Under the pieces are notes generated by a model. That model did not search any database and was not told the DNA's origin. It saw only the letters and a program-made list of their open reading frames with translations. Positions 15,905 through 23,735 of a DNA stretch of 29,166 nt are shown here, piece after piece. The position numbers were made by a program, and so were the translations under genes. Origin of the DNA: Gemmatimonadota bacterium (GTDB taxonomy: Bacteria > JAAXHH01); NCBI GenBank assembly GCA_026713285.1, contig JAPOOT010000166.1:1-29166 (forward strand). Direction: 5' to 3'. The stretch's first letter is position 1, and every line of letters begins with the position of its first letter.

Positions 15905-17548
15905 GTGAACAGCCCGATCGAATTCAACCGGCAAAGGTACGGCAAGCTCGAAGCGATCCGCGCTCGCGGCATCGATCCGTACCCCGTCCGCTACGACGTA
16001 TCCCATCCGGCCCAGTCCATTCTCGATCAGGCGGAAGACCTGATCGAATCCACCGAGCCCGTCTCCGTTGCGGGCCGTATCACGTCCAAGCGGGGCCATG
16101 GCAAGTCCGGCTTCGCCCACCTGCTCGACCGCACCGGCCGGATCCAGATCTACGTCCGCCTCGACCGCATCGGATCAGATGCATACGAGATCTTCGACGA
16201 GTTGATCGAGGTAGGGGACTATCTGGGTGTAAAAGGCGCAGTCTTCACCACCCGAACCGGTGAGACCACCGTCATGGTGGACGAGATGGAACTGCTGTCC
16301 AAGTCCCTGCGCGCCCTGCCAGAGAAGTGGCACGGCCTGCGGGATATCGAAACCAGGTACCGGCAACGCTATGTCGACCTGGTCATCAATCCGGGCGTCA
16401 AGGAGGTCTTCCTCAAGCGCTCGCGGCTCATCCGGTCCGTTCAGCGGTTCATGGACGGAGAAGGTTTCGTCGAAGTCGAAACACCGATACTCCAGCCCCT
16501 GTACGGAGGCGCGTTGGCAAGGCCCTTCAAGACCCACCACCAGGCCCTCGACATGCCGTTGTTCATGCGCATTGCCGACGAGCTTTACCTGAAACGATTG
16601 ATCGTCGGCGGCATGGAGCGCGTGTACGAAATCGGGCATGATTTCCGCAACGAAGGGATCGACCGCACGCACAATCCCGAGTTCACCATGCTGGAGTTCT
16701 ATATCGCCTACGTCGATTACCGGTTCATCATGGATCTTGTGGAGCGCCTCTTCACCAGTGTCTTCCAGGAGGTAAACGGAACGCTGAACCACACGTACCA
16801 GGGCCGGCCCATCGACATGACCCCGCCCTGGCCTCGGATTTCCATGCTCGACGCCATTCGCGAGTATGGCGATGTCGACGTCACCGGGATGCCGACCGCG
16901 GAGCTCGCGGCGGTATGCGGTGACCGGGGCCTCGATGTGGACCCCGAACTGGGCAGGGGCAAGATGATCGACGGACTCTTCGAACACTTCGTGCAGGACC
17001 GTTTGCTGAATCCGACCTTCATTACGGATTATCCCGTGGAGATTTCCCCCCTGGCCAAACGGCATCCGGACAATCCGGAACTCACCGAGCGATTCGAACT
17101 GTTTATCTGCGGGAGTGAGTTCGCCAACGCATTCTCCGAGTTGAACGACCCGATGGACCAGCGCCGGCGGTTCGAGGAGCAGGTTGAAATGCAACGCAAG
17201 GGCGATGGGGAAGCCCACGCCATGGACGAAGACTTCCTCCGGGCAATGGAGTACGGCATGCCGCCCACCGGGGGATGCGGAATCGGAATAGACCGGTTGG
17301 CCATGCTTATTACGGACTCCGCGAACATCAAGGACGTCCTGCTCTTTCCCCATATGCGCAAGGAATCGTTCGACGGCGAACCCGGCGGCCCGGACGGCCC
17401 GGGCGGGACCAGCGAACCCGGCGGCCCGGACGGAACCAGCGAACCCGGCGGCCCGGACGGCCCGGACAGCCCGGACGGAACCGGGGCCGAAATGGAAAAT
17501 GGTTCCGGTGAAGCGGACGGCCTGTCGGACCGGGCGTCCGGAACATAG
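15905..17548 (+). CDS. lysS: Lysine--tRNA ligase (class II) with repetitive C-terminal tail
   Basis: Class II lysyl-tRNA synthetase charges tRNA-Lys with lysine using ATP in the cytoplasm. The N-terminal OB-fold anticodon-binding domain (about 45-145) precedes the catalytic core. Motif 2 is visible as FRNEGIDRTHNPEFTMLEFY, then FANAFSELNDPMDQRRRF, and motif 3 with GGCGIGIDRL. The core ends near residue 490 at LLFPHMRKE, where ordinary bacterial LysRS stops. Here about 57 further residues follow, rich in Gly, Pro, Asp and Glu, encoded by a short tandem repeat. Total length is 547 residues against about 500 normally. GTG 15905 was chosen because GGAG stands seven bases before it and the N-terminus then fits the family; the open frame itself begins at ATG 15824. 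The lolC gene starts eight bases after the stop. Confidence 0.95.
   Translation: MNSPIEFNRQRYGKLEAIRARGIDPYPVRYDVSHPAQSILDQAEDLIESTEPVSVAGRITSKRGHGKSGFAHLLDRTGRIQIYVRLDRIGSDAYEIFDELIEVGDYLGVKGAVFTTRTGETTVMVDEMELLSKSLRALPEKWHGLRDIETRYRQRYVDLVINPGVKEVFLKRSRLIRSVQRFMDGEGFVEVETPILQPLYGGALARPFKTHHQALDMPLFMRIADELYLKRLIVGGMERVYEIGHDFRNEGIDRTHNPEFTMLEFYIAYVDYRFIMDLVERLFTSVFQEVNGTLNHTYQGRPIDMTPPWPRISMLDAIREYGDVDVTGMPTAELAAVCGDRGLDVDPELGRGKMIDGLFEHFVQDRLLNPTFITDYPVEISPLAKRHPDNPELTERFELFICGSEFANAFSELNDPMDQRRRFEEQVEMQRKGDGEAHAMDEDFLRAMEYGMPPTGGCGIGIDRLAMLITDSANIKDVLLFPHMRKESFDGEPGGPDGPGGTSEPGGPDGTSEPGGPDGPDSPDGTGAEMENGSGEADGLSDRASGT
17376..17460 (+). repeat. Three perfect 22-base repeats in the lysS tail
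   Basis: Identical 22-base copies lie at 17376-17397, 17412-17433 and 17439-17460, with gaps of 14 and 5 bases. Each encodes (G/S)EPGGPDG. Shorter partial copies of the CCCGGACGG end follow to about 17479. All spacings keep the reading frame open, so the array is translated. Confidence 0.85.
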
Positions 17549-17556
17549 GATGCCGA

Positions 17557-18885
17557 ATGGTGCTGCGTAAACGATGGTCGTACGAATGGTTCATCGCCCT
17601 TAGATATCTGCGCTCCAAGCGGCAGAACCGATTCGTCTCTCTCATAACCTACATTTCCGTGAGCGGCGTCCTGGTAGGGGTAGCCGCCCTCGTCATCGTT
17701 CTTTCCCTGTTTAACGGCTTCGAAAGCGAAGTGCGGGAACGCATCATCGGTGAGCGCGCGCATATCAACGTGTATTCGCTGCTCGGCGATGGTTCCATTT
17801 CCGGACACGAGGCGTTGATAGACGTCATCCTGTCGGTGGACGAAGTGGTCTCCGCCGCGCCTTACGTGCTGGAGAAAGCCGTTTGCGCACCGGTGCCCGC
17901 GACGCGCAACGCGGCGGCCGGCGTCATAGTGCACGGGCTGGACATAGCGTCGGGCCGCCTGGCCACGAACCTCGAGGAAAACATCGTCTTCGGGGCCGTG
18001 GATCTGACGACCGCGCCCGGTCCCGGCGGTCCTTCGGAAAAACCCCTTCCCGGGATCGTGCTGGGTAAGGGTCTGGCGGATCAACTGGGGATCATTGTCG
18101 GTGAAAAGGTCGCCCTGGGCAATATCCAGGGCTTTTCCCTGACCTCCGCGCTCACGCCTTACATCCGGCCGTACAGGGTCACGGGCATCTCGGAGACCGG
18201 GTTCTACGAGTACGACGCATCCTCGGCGTATGTGTCCCTGGACGAGACCCAGAAGCTGTTCAAACTCGGTAACGACATCAACGGCATCGCCGTCAGGATT
18301 GCCGACCGGAATCAGGCCCGGCGAATCGCCGAAGAGATCGAAGTCGCCCTGAACCGCTATGCGGAAGAGTCCGATGAATCACCTGTTGCGTCAGCCCCGT
18401 CGGTAGCGTATTTTACAGTAGACTGGATGCAGCGGCACAAAGGCCTGTTCCGGTGGATGACCCTCGAGAAATGGGGCTCTTTCGCCGTGCTCAACCTGAT
18501 CATCCTGGTGGCCGCTTTCAATATCGCCAGCACCCTGATCATGGTCGTGCTGGAGAAGACCCGGGACATCGGGATTCTGAAGTCCATGGGGGCGACTGCC
18601 GCCAGCATTACCAGGGTGTTCATCATTCAGGGATCTGTGGTCGGCGTCTTCGGCACCTTGCTCGGTTGTGCGATCGGCTATGTGTTGTGCTGGGCACAGC
18701 AAACGTTCGAGTTCATCGCACTGCCACCCGACATCTACCTGATCGATGCGTTGCCCGTGCGGGTCGCCCCGCTTGATTTCGTCAGCGTTGCCCTGGGATC
18801 CATGCTGATCTGCGTGCTTGCCGCCGTTTATCCGGCCAGGAAAGCCGCCGGCCTGGTTCCGGTCGAAGCGATCAGGCACGAGTAG
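17557..18885 (+). CDS. lolC: Lipoprotein-releasing ABC transporter permease (LolC/LolE family)
   Basis: This 442-residue inner-membrane permease extracts outer-membrane lipoproteins and passes them to the periplasmic carrier LolA. The N-terminus has the family segment YEWFIALRYLRSKRQNRF, then the first membrane helix (about 30-53). A periplasmic domain follows to about residue 305, then three C-terminal helices of the FtsX/MacB type with EKTRDIGILKSMGAT as the coupling segment. Only one permease gene is present next to lolD, so the transporter may use two copies of one subunit, as in other LolC/E-single organisms (inference). It begins eight bases after lysS and lies 42 bases ahead of lolD, so the three genes form one unit. 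The symbol could equally be lolE or lolF. Confidence 0.9.
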   Translation: MVLRKRWSYEWFIALRYLRSKRQNRFVSLITYISVSGVLVGVAALVIVLSLFNGFESEVRERIIGERAHINVYSLLGDGSISGHEALIDVILSVDEVVSAAPYVLEKAVCAPVPATRNAAAGVIVHGLDIASGRLATNLEENIVFGAVDLTTAPGPGGPSEKPLPGIVLGKGLADQLGIIVGEKVALGNIQGFSLTSALTPYIRPYRVTGISETGFYEYDASSAYVSLDETQKLFKLGNDINGIAVRIADRNQARRIAEEIEVALNRYAEESDESPVASAPSVAYFTVDWMQRHKGLFRWMTLEKWGSFAVLNLIILVAAFNIASTLIMVVLEKTRDIGILKSMGATAASITRVFIIQGSVVGVFGTLLGCAIGYVLCWAQQTFEFIALPPDIYLIDALPVRVAPLDFVSVALGSMLICVLAAVYPARKAAGLVPVEAIRHE

Positions 18886-18927
18886 CGAAACTGCCCTGAA
18901 GCACAGAGAAAGGCTGGAAGCTGCGTT

Positions 18928-19647
18928 ATGGCCGACGAATCGCCCATTCCGGATGACTGCCGGACCGACGAAGTGCTGAGTGCGAGGAACCTGACCAGGG
19001 AATTCCTTTCAGGCGACGGACGGCTCGAAATCCTGAAGGGCATCGACTTCGAGATTCGCCGCGGGCAAATCGTGGCGATACACGGCGCTTCGGGCGCGGG
19101 CAAAAGCACCTTGCTGCATATCCTGGGGACGCTGGACCGGCCCACTTCCGGCCAGGTGTTTATCGGCGAAACCGATGCCTTTGACCTCCCGGAGGACAGT
19201 CTGGCCGGTTTCCGTAACCGGACCGTGGGTTTCGTTTTCCAGGCCCACCACCTGCTCCCCGAATTCTCTGCGCTGGAAAACGTGATGATGCCTCTGCTGG
19301 TGGGGAGATATGACTGGGACACGGCCCGCGAAAGGGCCGAAAGGCTGCTCGTGGAGGTGGGTCTGGGGAAGCGTCTCGGCCACAAGCCTTTAGCGCTGTC
19401 CGGCGGAGAACAGCAGCGGGTCGCCGTGGCCCGTGCCCTGGTGGCCCGGCCTCACGTCGTGCTGGCAGACGAACCGTCCGGCAACCTGGACCGCGGAAAC
19501 GGAGAGGCGCTGCTCAACCTGATGTGGGAAATGTCCCACAGGCACGGCCAGGCATTCGTCGTGGTCACGCACGACGAATCCGTGGGCCGGCGCGCGGACC
19601 GTGCCTACGTGCTGGAAGACGGGCTGTTGAACGCAGTGGCGGCCTAG
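18928..19647 (+). CDS. lolD: Lipoprotein-releasing ABC transporter ATP-binding protein
   Basis: This 239-residue ATPase subunit powers the lipoprotein exporter in the inner membrane. Walker A is GASGAGKST (residues 53-61), the signature motif LSGGEQQR starts at 157, and Walker B is VVLADEPSGNLD (177-188) with catalytic E182. The H-loop is VVVTHDES. GFVFQAHHLLPEFSALENV is the Q-loop region and is very similar to classical LolD. About 20 residues precede the usual N-terminus of the domain; no other start is obviously better. It directly follows the permease and is followed nine bases later by mcsA. Confidence 0.92.
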   Translation: MADESPIPDDCRTDEVLSARNLTREFLSGDGRLEILKGIDFEIRRGQIVAIHGASGAGKSTLLHILGTLDRPTSGQVFIGETDAFDLPEDSLAGFRNRTVGFVFQAHHLLPEFSALENVMMPLLVGRYDWDTARERAERLLVEVGLGKRLGHKPLALSGGEQQRVAVARALVARPHVVLADEPSGNLDRGNGEALLNLMWEMSHRHGQAFVVVTHDESVGRRADRAYVLEDGLLNAVAA

Positions 19648-19655
19648 GATCGGCG

Positions 19656-19979
19656 ATGAGAACCACATCCTGCCCACAATGCGGCATGTCCGCGGCGGAA
19701 TTCGGCGAATCGGGACAGTTGGGGTGCGCCGCATGCTACCGTGTTTTCAAGGATACGCTGGTTCCGCTTTTCAAGCAGATACACGGCAATGAGTTCCATC
19801 GGGGCAAGATCCCCGTTTCCGATCCGTCACGGCAGGAAACGCGGCGGGAACTGATCGACCTCAGGCGCGCATTGAAGAAGGCCGTCGGCCAGGAAGCTTA
19901 CGAACAGGCGGCGAAGTTGCGCGACCGCATAAATGAACTCGAGCGCGGTTCGGAACGGAGCCACGTGGTGCATGGATAA
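19656..19979 (+). CDS. mcsA: Short McsA-like protein (one zinc-binding finger plus UVR motif)
   Basis: This 107-residue protein matches only the second half of Bacillus McsA, the activator of the protein-arginine kinase McsB. The four cysteines C6-x2-C9 and C24-x2-C27 (CPQCGM and GCAACYRVF) form one probable zinc site. HGNEFHRGKIP follows, and near the C-terminus a UVR motif (EAYEQAAKLRDRINELE) that in this family binds Clp or kinase partners. The first CXXC pair set of the long Firmicutes form is missing. The upstream frame is only a shadow of lolD, so the gene is not simply mis-started. ATG 19656 lies nine bases after the lolD stop. The gene overlaps mcsB by eight bases, so the two are probably translationally coupled. 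Confidence 0.88.
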   Translation: MRTTSCPQCGMSAAEFGESGQLGCAACYRVFKDTLVPLFKQIHGNEFHRGKIPVSDPSRQETRRELIDLRRALKKAVGQEAYEQAAKLRDRINELERGSERSHVVHG

Positions 19980-21039
19980 CGAAATGGAGAACCTGTATAC
20001 CGATCTGTTGGTCGACCTGCCGCAATGGTGCGTGCACGATGGCGAAACGGCGGAACTGGTGATCAGCAGCCGCGCCCGCCTGGCGCGAAACCTGACCACC
20101 CTGCCTTTCGTTCATCGTACCATCAAGAACGAGCGCTTCCGCGTGATCGAACAGGTGGAGAAAGCCGTCCAATGCAGCGACAACGTGGCGCGGCCGGTGT
20201 ACCTCTCGCTCCTGGATACGTCTGAACTGGACCGCAGGGTACTGGTCGAGAGACGGCTGATCAGTCCGGCCCTGGCGGACGGAACGCGGCCGGCCGGCGT
20301 GTTCATCGGCCCCGGCGAAACCTTCAGTCTCATGGTGAATGAGGAAGACCACCTCCGTCTCCAGACAATAAAAGGCGGGTTGCAGGTATGCGCCGCCTGG
20401 CAGGAAGCGGATAAAATCGATACCGAACTGAGCAAAACACTTGATTTTGCCTTCTCCGATGAGTTTGGTTACTTAACGTCCTGTCCGAGTAATACGGGTA
20501 CCGGAATGCGCCTTTCGGTGTTGATCCATCTACCGGGTTTGACCCTGGCGGATCAGATGGATCCCCTGGGACGCGCGATGGAGGAAATCGGGTTCACGGT
20601 GCGCGGTTTATATGGCGAGGGCACCGGAAGATCCGGCAACATGTACCAGGTATCCAACCAGTGCACGCTGGGGCACGCCGAGCAGGAGATCGTCGAAAGA
20701 CTCGATCGCGTCACGCGCCGGCTGGCCGTGTACGAGGAGAGGGCCTGCGACGCACTGGCAAGCCGGGCGAAACGCCAGACCGAGGACAGGGTGGCCCGGG
20801 CATACGGCCTGTTGAAGCATGCCCGGTTGCTTGGAGAGATGGAAGCGATGGATGCGCTGTCCATGCTCAGGATGGGTGCGTACCTGCGGATCTTCAAGGG
20901 CATGGAATCCAGTGCTTTCAATCAACTGATGATCGCGGTGCAGCCCGCGCATATCCGGATGACCTCGGGCCGCGAATTGGCAGGTGAGGAACTGGAAGAA
21001 CGACGCGCGGAACTGGTCAGGGAACACTTGAGATTCTGA
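19972..21039 (+). CDS. mcsB: Protein-arginine kinase McsB
   Basis: This 355-residue kinase of the phosphagen-kinase fold phosphorylates arginine side chains, which in Bacillus marks proteins for degradation by ClpC-ClpP. Nucleotide-binding arginines lie in SSRARLARN (R34, R36, R39), the catalytic acidic pair in NEEDHLRLQ (E124, E125) and the conserved Cys in SCPSNTGTGMR (C171). The C-terminal segment LEERRA (341-346) aligns with the RDxxRA phosphoarginine-binding pocket of known McsB, but its first Arg and its Asp are Leu and Glu here. ATG 19972 overlaps the mcsA stop; ATG 19984 is the alternative. clpC starts 64 bases downstream. No CtsR repressor gene, which leads this operon in Firmicutes, is present. 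Confidence 0.92.
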   Translation: MDNEMENLYTDLLVDLPQWCVHDGETAELVISSRARLARNLTTLPFVHRTIKNERFRVIEQVEKAVQCSDNVARPVYLSLLDTSELDRRVLVERRLISPALADGTRPAGVFIGPGETFSLMVNEEDHLRLQTIKGGLQVCAAWQEADKIDTELSKTLDFAFSDEFGYLTSCPSNTGTGMRLSVLIHLPGLTLADQMDPLGRAMEEIGFTVRGLYGEGTGRSGNMYQVSNQCTLGHAEQEIVERLDRVTRRLAVYEERACDALASRAKRQTEDRVARAYGLLKHARLLGEMEAMDALSMLRMGAYLRIFKGMESSAFNQLMIAVQPAHIRMTSGRELAGEELEERRAELVREHLRF

Positions 21040-21103
21040 AGAGTGAATACGCAAACAGCCGCCGGGATTTCGTTGTCCGGCACTCGAAGGGAGGGATGCC
21101 GAG

Positions 21104-23575
21104 GTGCCACAGGGAAATAACAAGTTCACGGAACGGTTCAAGCGGGTGATGCACATAGCCCGGGAAGAAGCCGCCAGGCTCCAGCATGACTACATCGCCA
21201 CGGAACACCTGTTGCTGGCCTTTATCAGGGATGGCGAAGGGACCGCGGCCGCCATGCTGCGCAATATGGGCATCGATCTCGAAGACCTCCGTCAGTCCAT
21301 CGAGGAGGCCACTGTATCCCAATCGAGCGCGCTCACGATCGGCCAGGTTCCCTTTACGCCTCGAGCGAAACAGGCCCTGGAGATCGCCGCGCACGAAGCC
21401 AACAACATGAAATCGAAATACGTGGGGACCGAGCACCTGTTGCTCGCGCTGGTACGGGACAAGCAGGGCATTGCGTCCCAGATTCTTTCGACCTACGACG
21501 TGACGTTCGAGAAAATCAAAGAAGAGATCCAGAATATCCAGAGCGACCGTTCGGTTACCAAAAAGGACGCGCAACGCAGCCGGACGCCATTCCTCGATCA
21601 TTTCGGCCGCGACCTGACCGAAATGGCGCGTGAAAGCAAACTTGATCCGGTCATCGGGCGCGACAAGGAAATCGAACGGGTCACCCAGATCCTCAGCCGT
21701 CGGAAGAAGAACAACCCGGCGCTGATCGGCGAGCCCGGCGTGGGCAAGACCGCCATCGCAGAAGGGCTGGCGCAGCGCATCGTGCAGCGCAGCGTTCCCC
21801 AGATCCTGGAGAACAAGCGCGTCGTGACGCTGGACATGGCATCGATCGTGGCCGGGACCAAGTACCGGGGCCAGTTCGAAGACCGGCTGAAATCTCTCAT
21901 GGCCGAAATCACCAAGTCGGACGAGGTGATTATCTTCATCGACGAACTGCATTCCATCGTCGGCGCGGGCGGCGCCGAGGGCAGCCTCGACGCGTCCAAT
22001 ATCTTCAAGCCGGCGCTCGCGCGGGGCGAACTGCAGTGCATCGGCGCCACGACGCTCGACGAGTACCGCAAGCACATCGAAAAGGACGGAGCGCTCGAAC
22101 GCCGGTTCCAGAAGGTGATCGTGGACCAGCCGAGCATCGATGAAACCATCGACATGCTCAAAGGGCTGCGCAGCCGATTCGAAGAATACCACCACGTCAA
22201 GTACACGGACGATGCCCTCGAGTTCGCGGTAAAGCAGTCCGACCGGTACATCAAGGACCGTTTCCTCCCGGACAAGGCCATCGACATCATCGACGAAGCC
22301 GGTTCCAAGGCGCAGCTGTCCAAGATGACGGTTCCGGAAGAAATCCGGGAGATCGAGGAACAGCTCCAGGCCATACAGGGCAAGAAAGTGGAAGCCGCCC
22401 AGCAGCAGGAGTTCGAACGCGCGGCCGCCTTGCGTGACCGCCAGGAGGAGTTGCAGCGTGAGTATGACGAGGCGTTCATGGCCTGGCGCGAACGGGTTTC
22501 CGATGAAGTCGTGATCGTCACCGAGAACGACATGGCGCAGATCATCGCCAGCATGACGGGCATTCCGGTTTTCCGGCTCGAAGAGCAGGAATCCAGGAGC
22601 CTGCTGCGCATGGAGGACGAGCTTAAGAAACGGGTCATCGGCCAGGACATGGCCATCCGGGTGCTGAGCAAGGCCATCCGGCGGTCGCGCTCCGGACTGA
22701 AGAACCCCAATCGGCCCATCGGATCGTTCCTTTTTCTCGGACCCACCGGCGTGGGCAAGACGGAACTGGCCAAAGTCCTGGCGTCCTTCCTCTTCCAGGA
22801 CGGCGACGCACTCATCTTCATCGACATGTCCGAGTACATGGAGAAGTTCAATGTCTCTCGCCTGATCGGCGCTCCGCCGGGTTACGTCGGATTCAACGAA
22901 GGCGGGCACCTGTCGGAGAAGGTGCGGCGCAAGCCCTATTCCGTCATTCTGCTGGACGAGGTCGAAAAGGCGCACCCGGACGTGTTCAATATCCTCCTTC
23001 AGATACTGGACGAGGGCACGCTGACCGACAGCAACGGCCGCCGGGTGGACTTCCGCAACACCATCATCATCATGACCTCCAATCTTGGGACCCGCGACAT
23101 CAACAAGGCCGGGGGCCTGGGTTTCCAGCAGGATGGATCGAAGGTCGACTACGGAAAGATGGAAGCCACGGTCAAGGAAGAGGTGAAGAAGCTGTTCAAT
23201 CCGGAATTCCTGAACCGGCTCGATGAATCAGTGGTTTTTCGCCAGTTGAATCCATCCGATATCTCCCGCATAATCGATCTGCAGCTCAAGGAGATCAACG
23301 AAAGGATGACCGAAAGGGGAATCCGCATCTCATTGACGCAGAATGCGCGGGAACTGCTGGCCGAGAAGGGGTATGACCCGGTCTACAACGCCCGGTTCAT
23401 GAACCAGACCATACAGCGAATGCTCGAGGACCCGCTTGCGGAGGAACTGCTGAAGGGCAAGTTCGGCGACGGCGATGAGATCAGGGTCGGCAAAAAGGGA
23501 GAAAACCTGACGTTCTACAAAGCCGAGACTTCTGATTCCGCCAAAGCGCCCGTACTCTCCGAATCGGAAGCCTGA
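21104..23575 (+). CDS. clpC: ATP-dependent Clp protease ATP-binding subunit ClpC
   Basis: This 823-residue AAA+ unfoldase feeds proteins to a ClpP peptidase. Two Clp N repeats (about 1-150) precede AAA1, with Walker A GEPGVGKTA, pore loop KYRGQF and Walker B FIDELHS. The middle domain carries a UVR-like coil (EFERAAALRDRQEEL). AAA2 has Walker A GPTGVGKTE, pore loop GYVGF and Walker B ILLDEVEKAH. These place it in ClpC rather than ClpB or ClpA. The sensor-2 region, usually GARPL(K/R)R, reads NARFMNQ (762-768); the sensor arginine (R764) is kept but the surrounding residues differ. GTG 21104 is preceded by AGGGAGGG and gives the right N-terminus. No clpP gene is seen in the window. Confidence 0.95.
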   Translation: MPQGNNKFTERFKRVMHIAREEAARLQHDYIATEHLLLAFIRDGEGTAAAMLRNMGIDLEDLRQSIEEATVSQSSALTIGQVPFTPRAKQALEIAAHEANNMKSKYVGTEHLLLALVRDKQGIASQILSTYDVTFEKIKEEIQNIQSDRSVTKKDAQRSRTPFLDHFGRDLTEMARESKLDPVIGRDKEIERVTQILSRRKKNNPALIGEPGVGKTAIAEGLAQRIVQRSVPQILENKRVVTLDMASIVAGTKYRGQFEDRLKSLMAEITKSDEVIIFIDELHSIVGAGGAEGSLDASNIFKPALARGELQCIGATTLDEYRKHIEKDGALERRFQKVIVDQPSIDETIDMLKGLRSRFEEYHHVKYTDDALEFAVKQSDRYIKDRFLPDKAIDIIDEAGSKAQLSKMTVPEEIREIEEQLQAIQGKKVEAAQQQEFERAAALRDRQEELQREYDEAFMAWRERVSDEVVIVTENDMAQIIASMTGIPVFRLEEQESRSLLRMEDELKKRVIGQDMAIRVLSKAIRRSRSGLKNPNRPIGSFLFLGPTGVGKTELAKVLASFLFQDGDALIFIDMSEYMEKFNVSRLIGAPPGYVGFNEGGHLSEKVRRKPYSVILLDEVEKAHPDVFNILLQILDEGTLTDSNGRRVDFRNTIIIMTSNLGTRDINKAGGLGFQQDGSKVDYGKMEATVKEEVKKLFNPEFLNRLDESVVFRQLNPSDISRIIDLQLKEINERMTERGIRISLTQNARELLAEKGYDPVYNARFMNQTIQRMLEDPLAEELLKGKFGDGDEIRVGKKGENLTFYKAETSDSAKAPVLSESEA

Positions 23576-23735
23576 AACGCGGGCCAACTGGCCGGACACC
23601 TCCGGTATAAGCGCCGGTGGCGGGAACCCGGCGGCGGGAAGCGCGTTGAATCGACAGCCGGTTTCTTTGCGTGGCGTTCACGCCGACAGGCTGTTCCGCC
23701 GCTCGTCTCCCCGCCTGAACGGGAAAGTATTATCA
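23576..23735. other. Spacer between clpC and bamA with a GC-rich inverted repeat
   Basis: These 160 bases contain CGCCGG (23612-23617) paired with CCGGCG (23628-23633) around a 10-base loop. There is no T-run, so it is not a normal intrinsic terminator. A TATTAT near 23729 could be a -10 box, but no matching -35 box is seen. An open frame from TTG 23646 runs into bamA but gives an N-terminus unlike a signal peptide. Confidence 0.35.

Noticed and set aside
21017..22975. Minus-strand open frame of 652 codons opposite clpC
   Set aside because: Shadow of a GC-rich gene; the translated sequence has no family features, while the plus strand is an intact ClpC.
23646..23735. TTG 23646 as the bamA start
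   Set aside because: It would add 30 Arg-rich residues ahead of a clear signal peptide; starts at 23736 or 23754 are more plausible.
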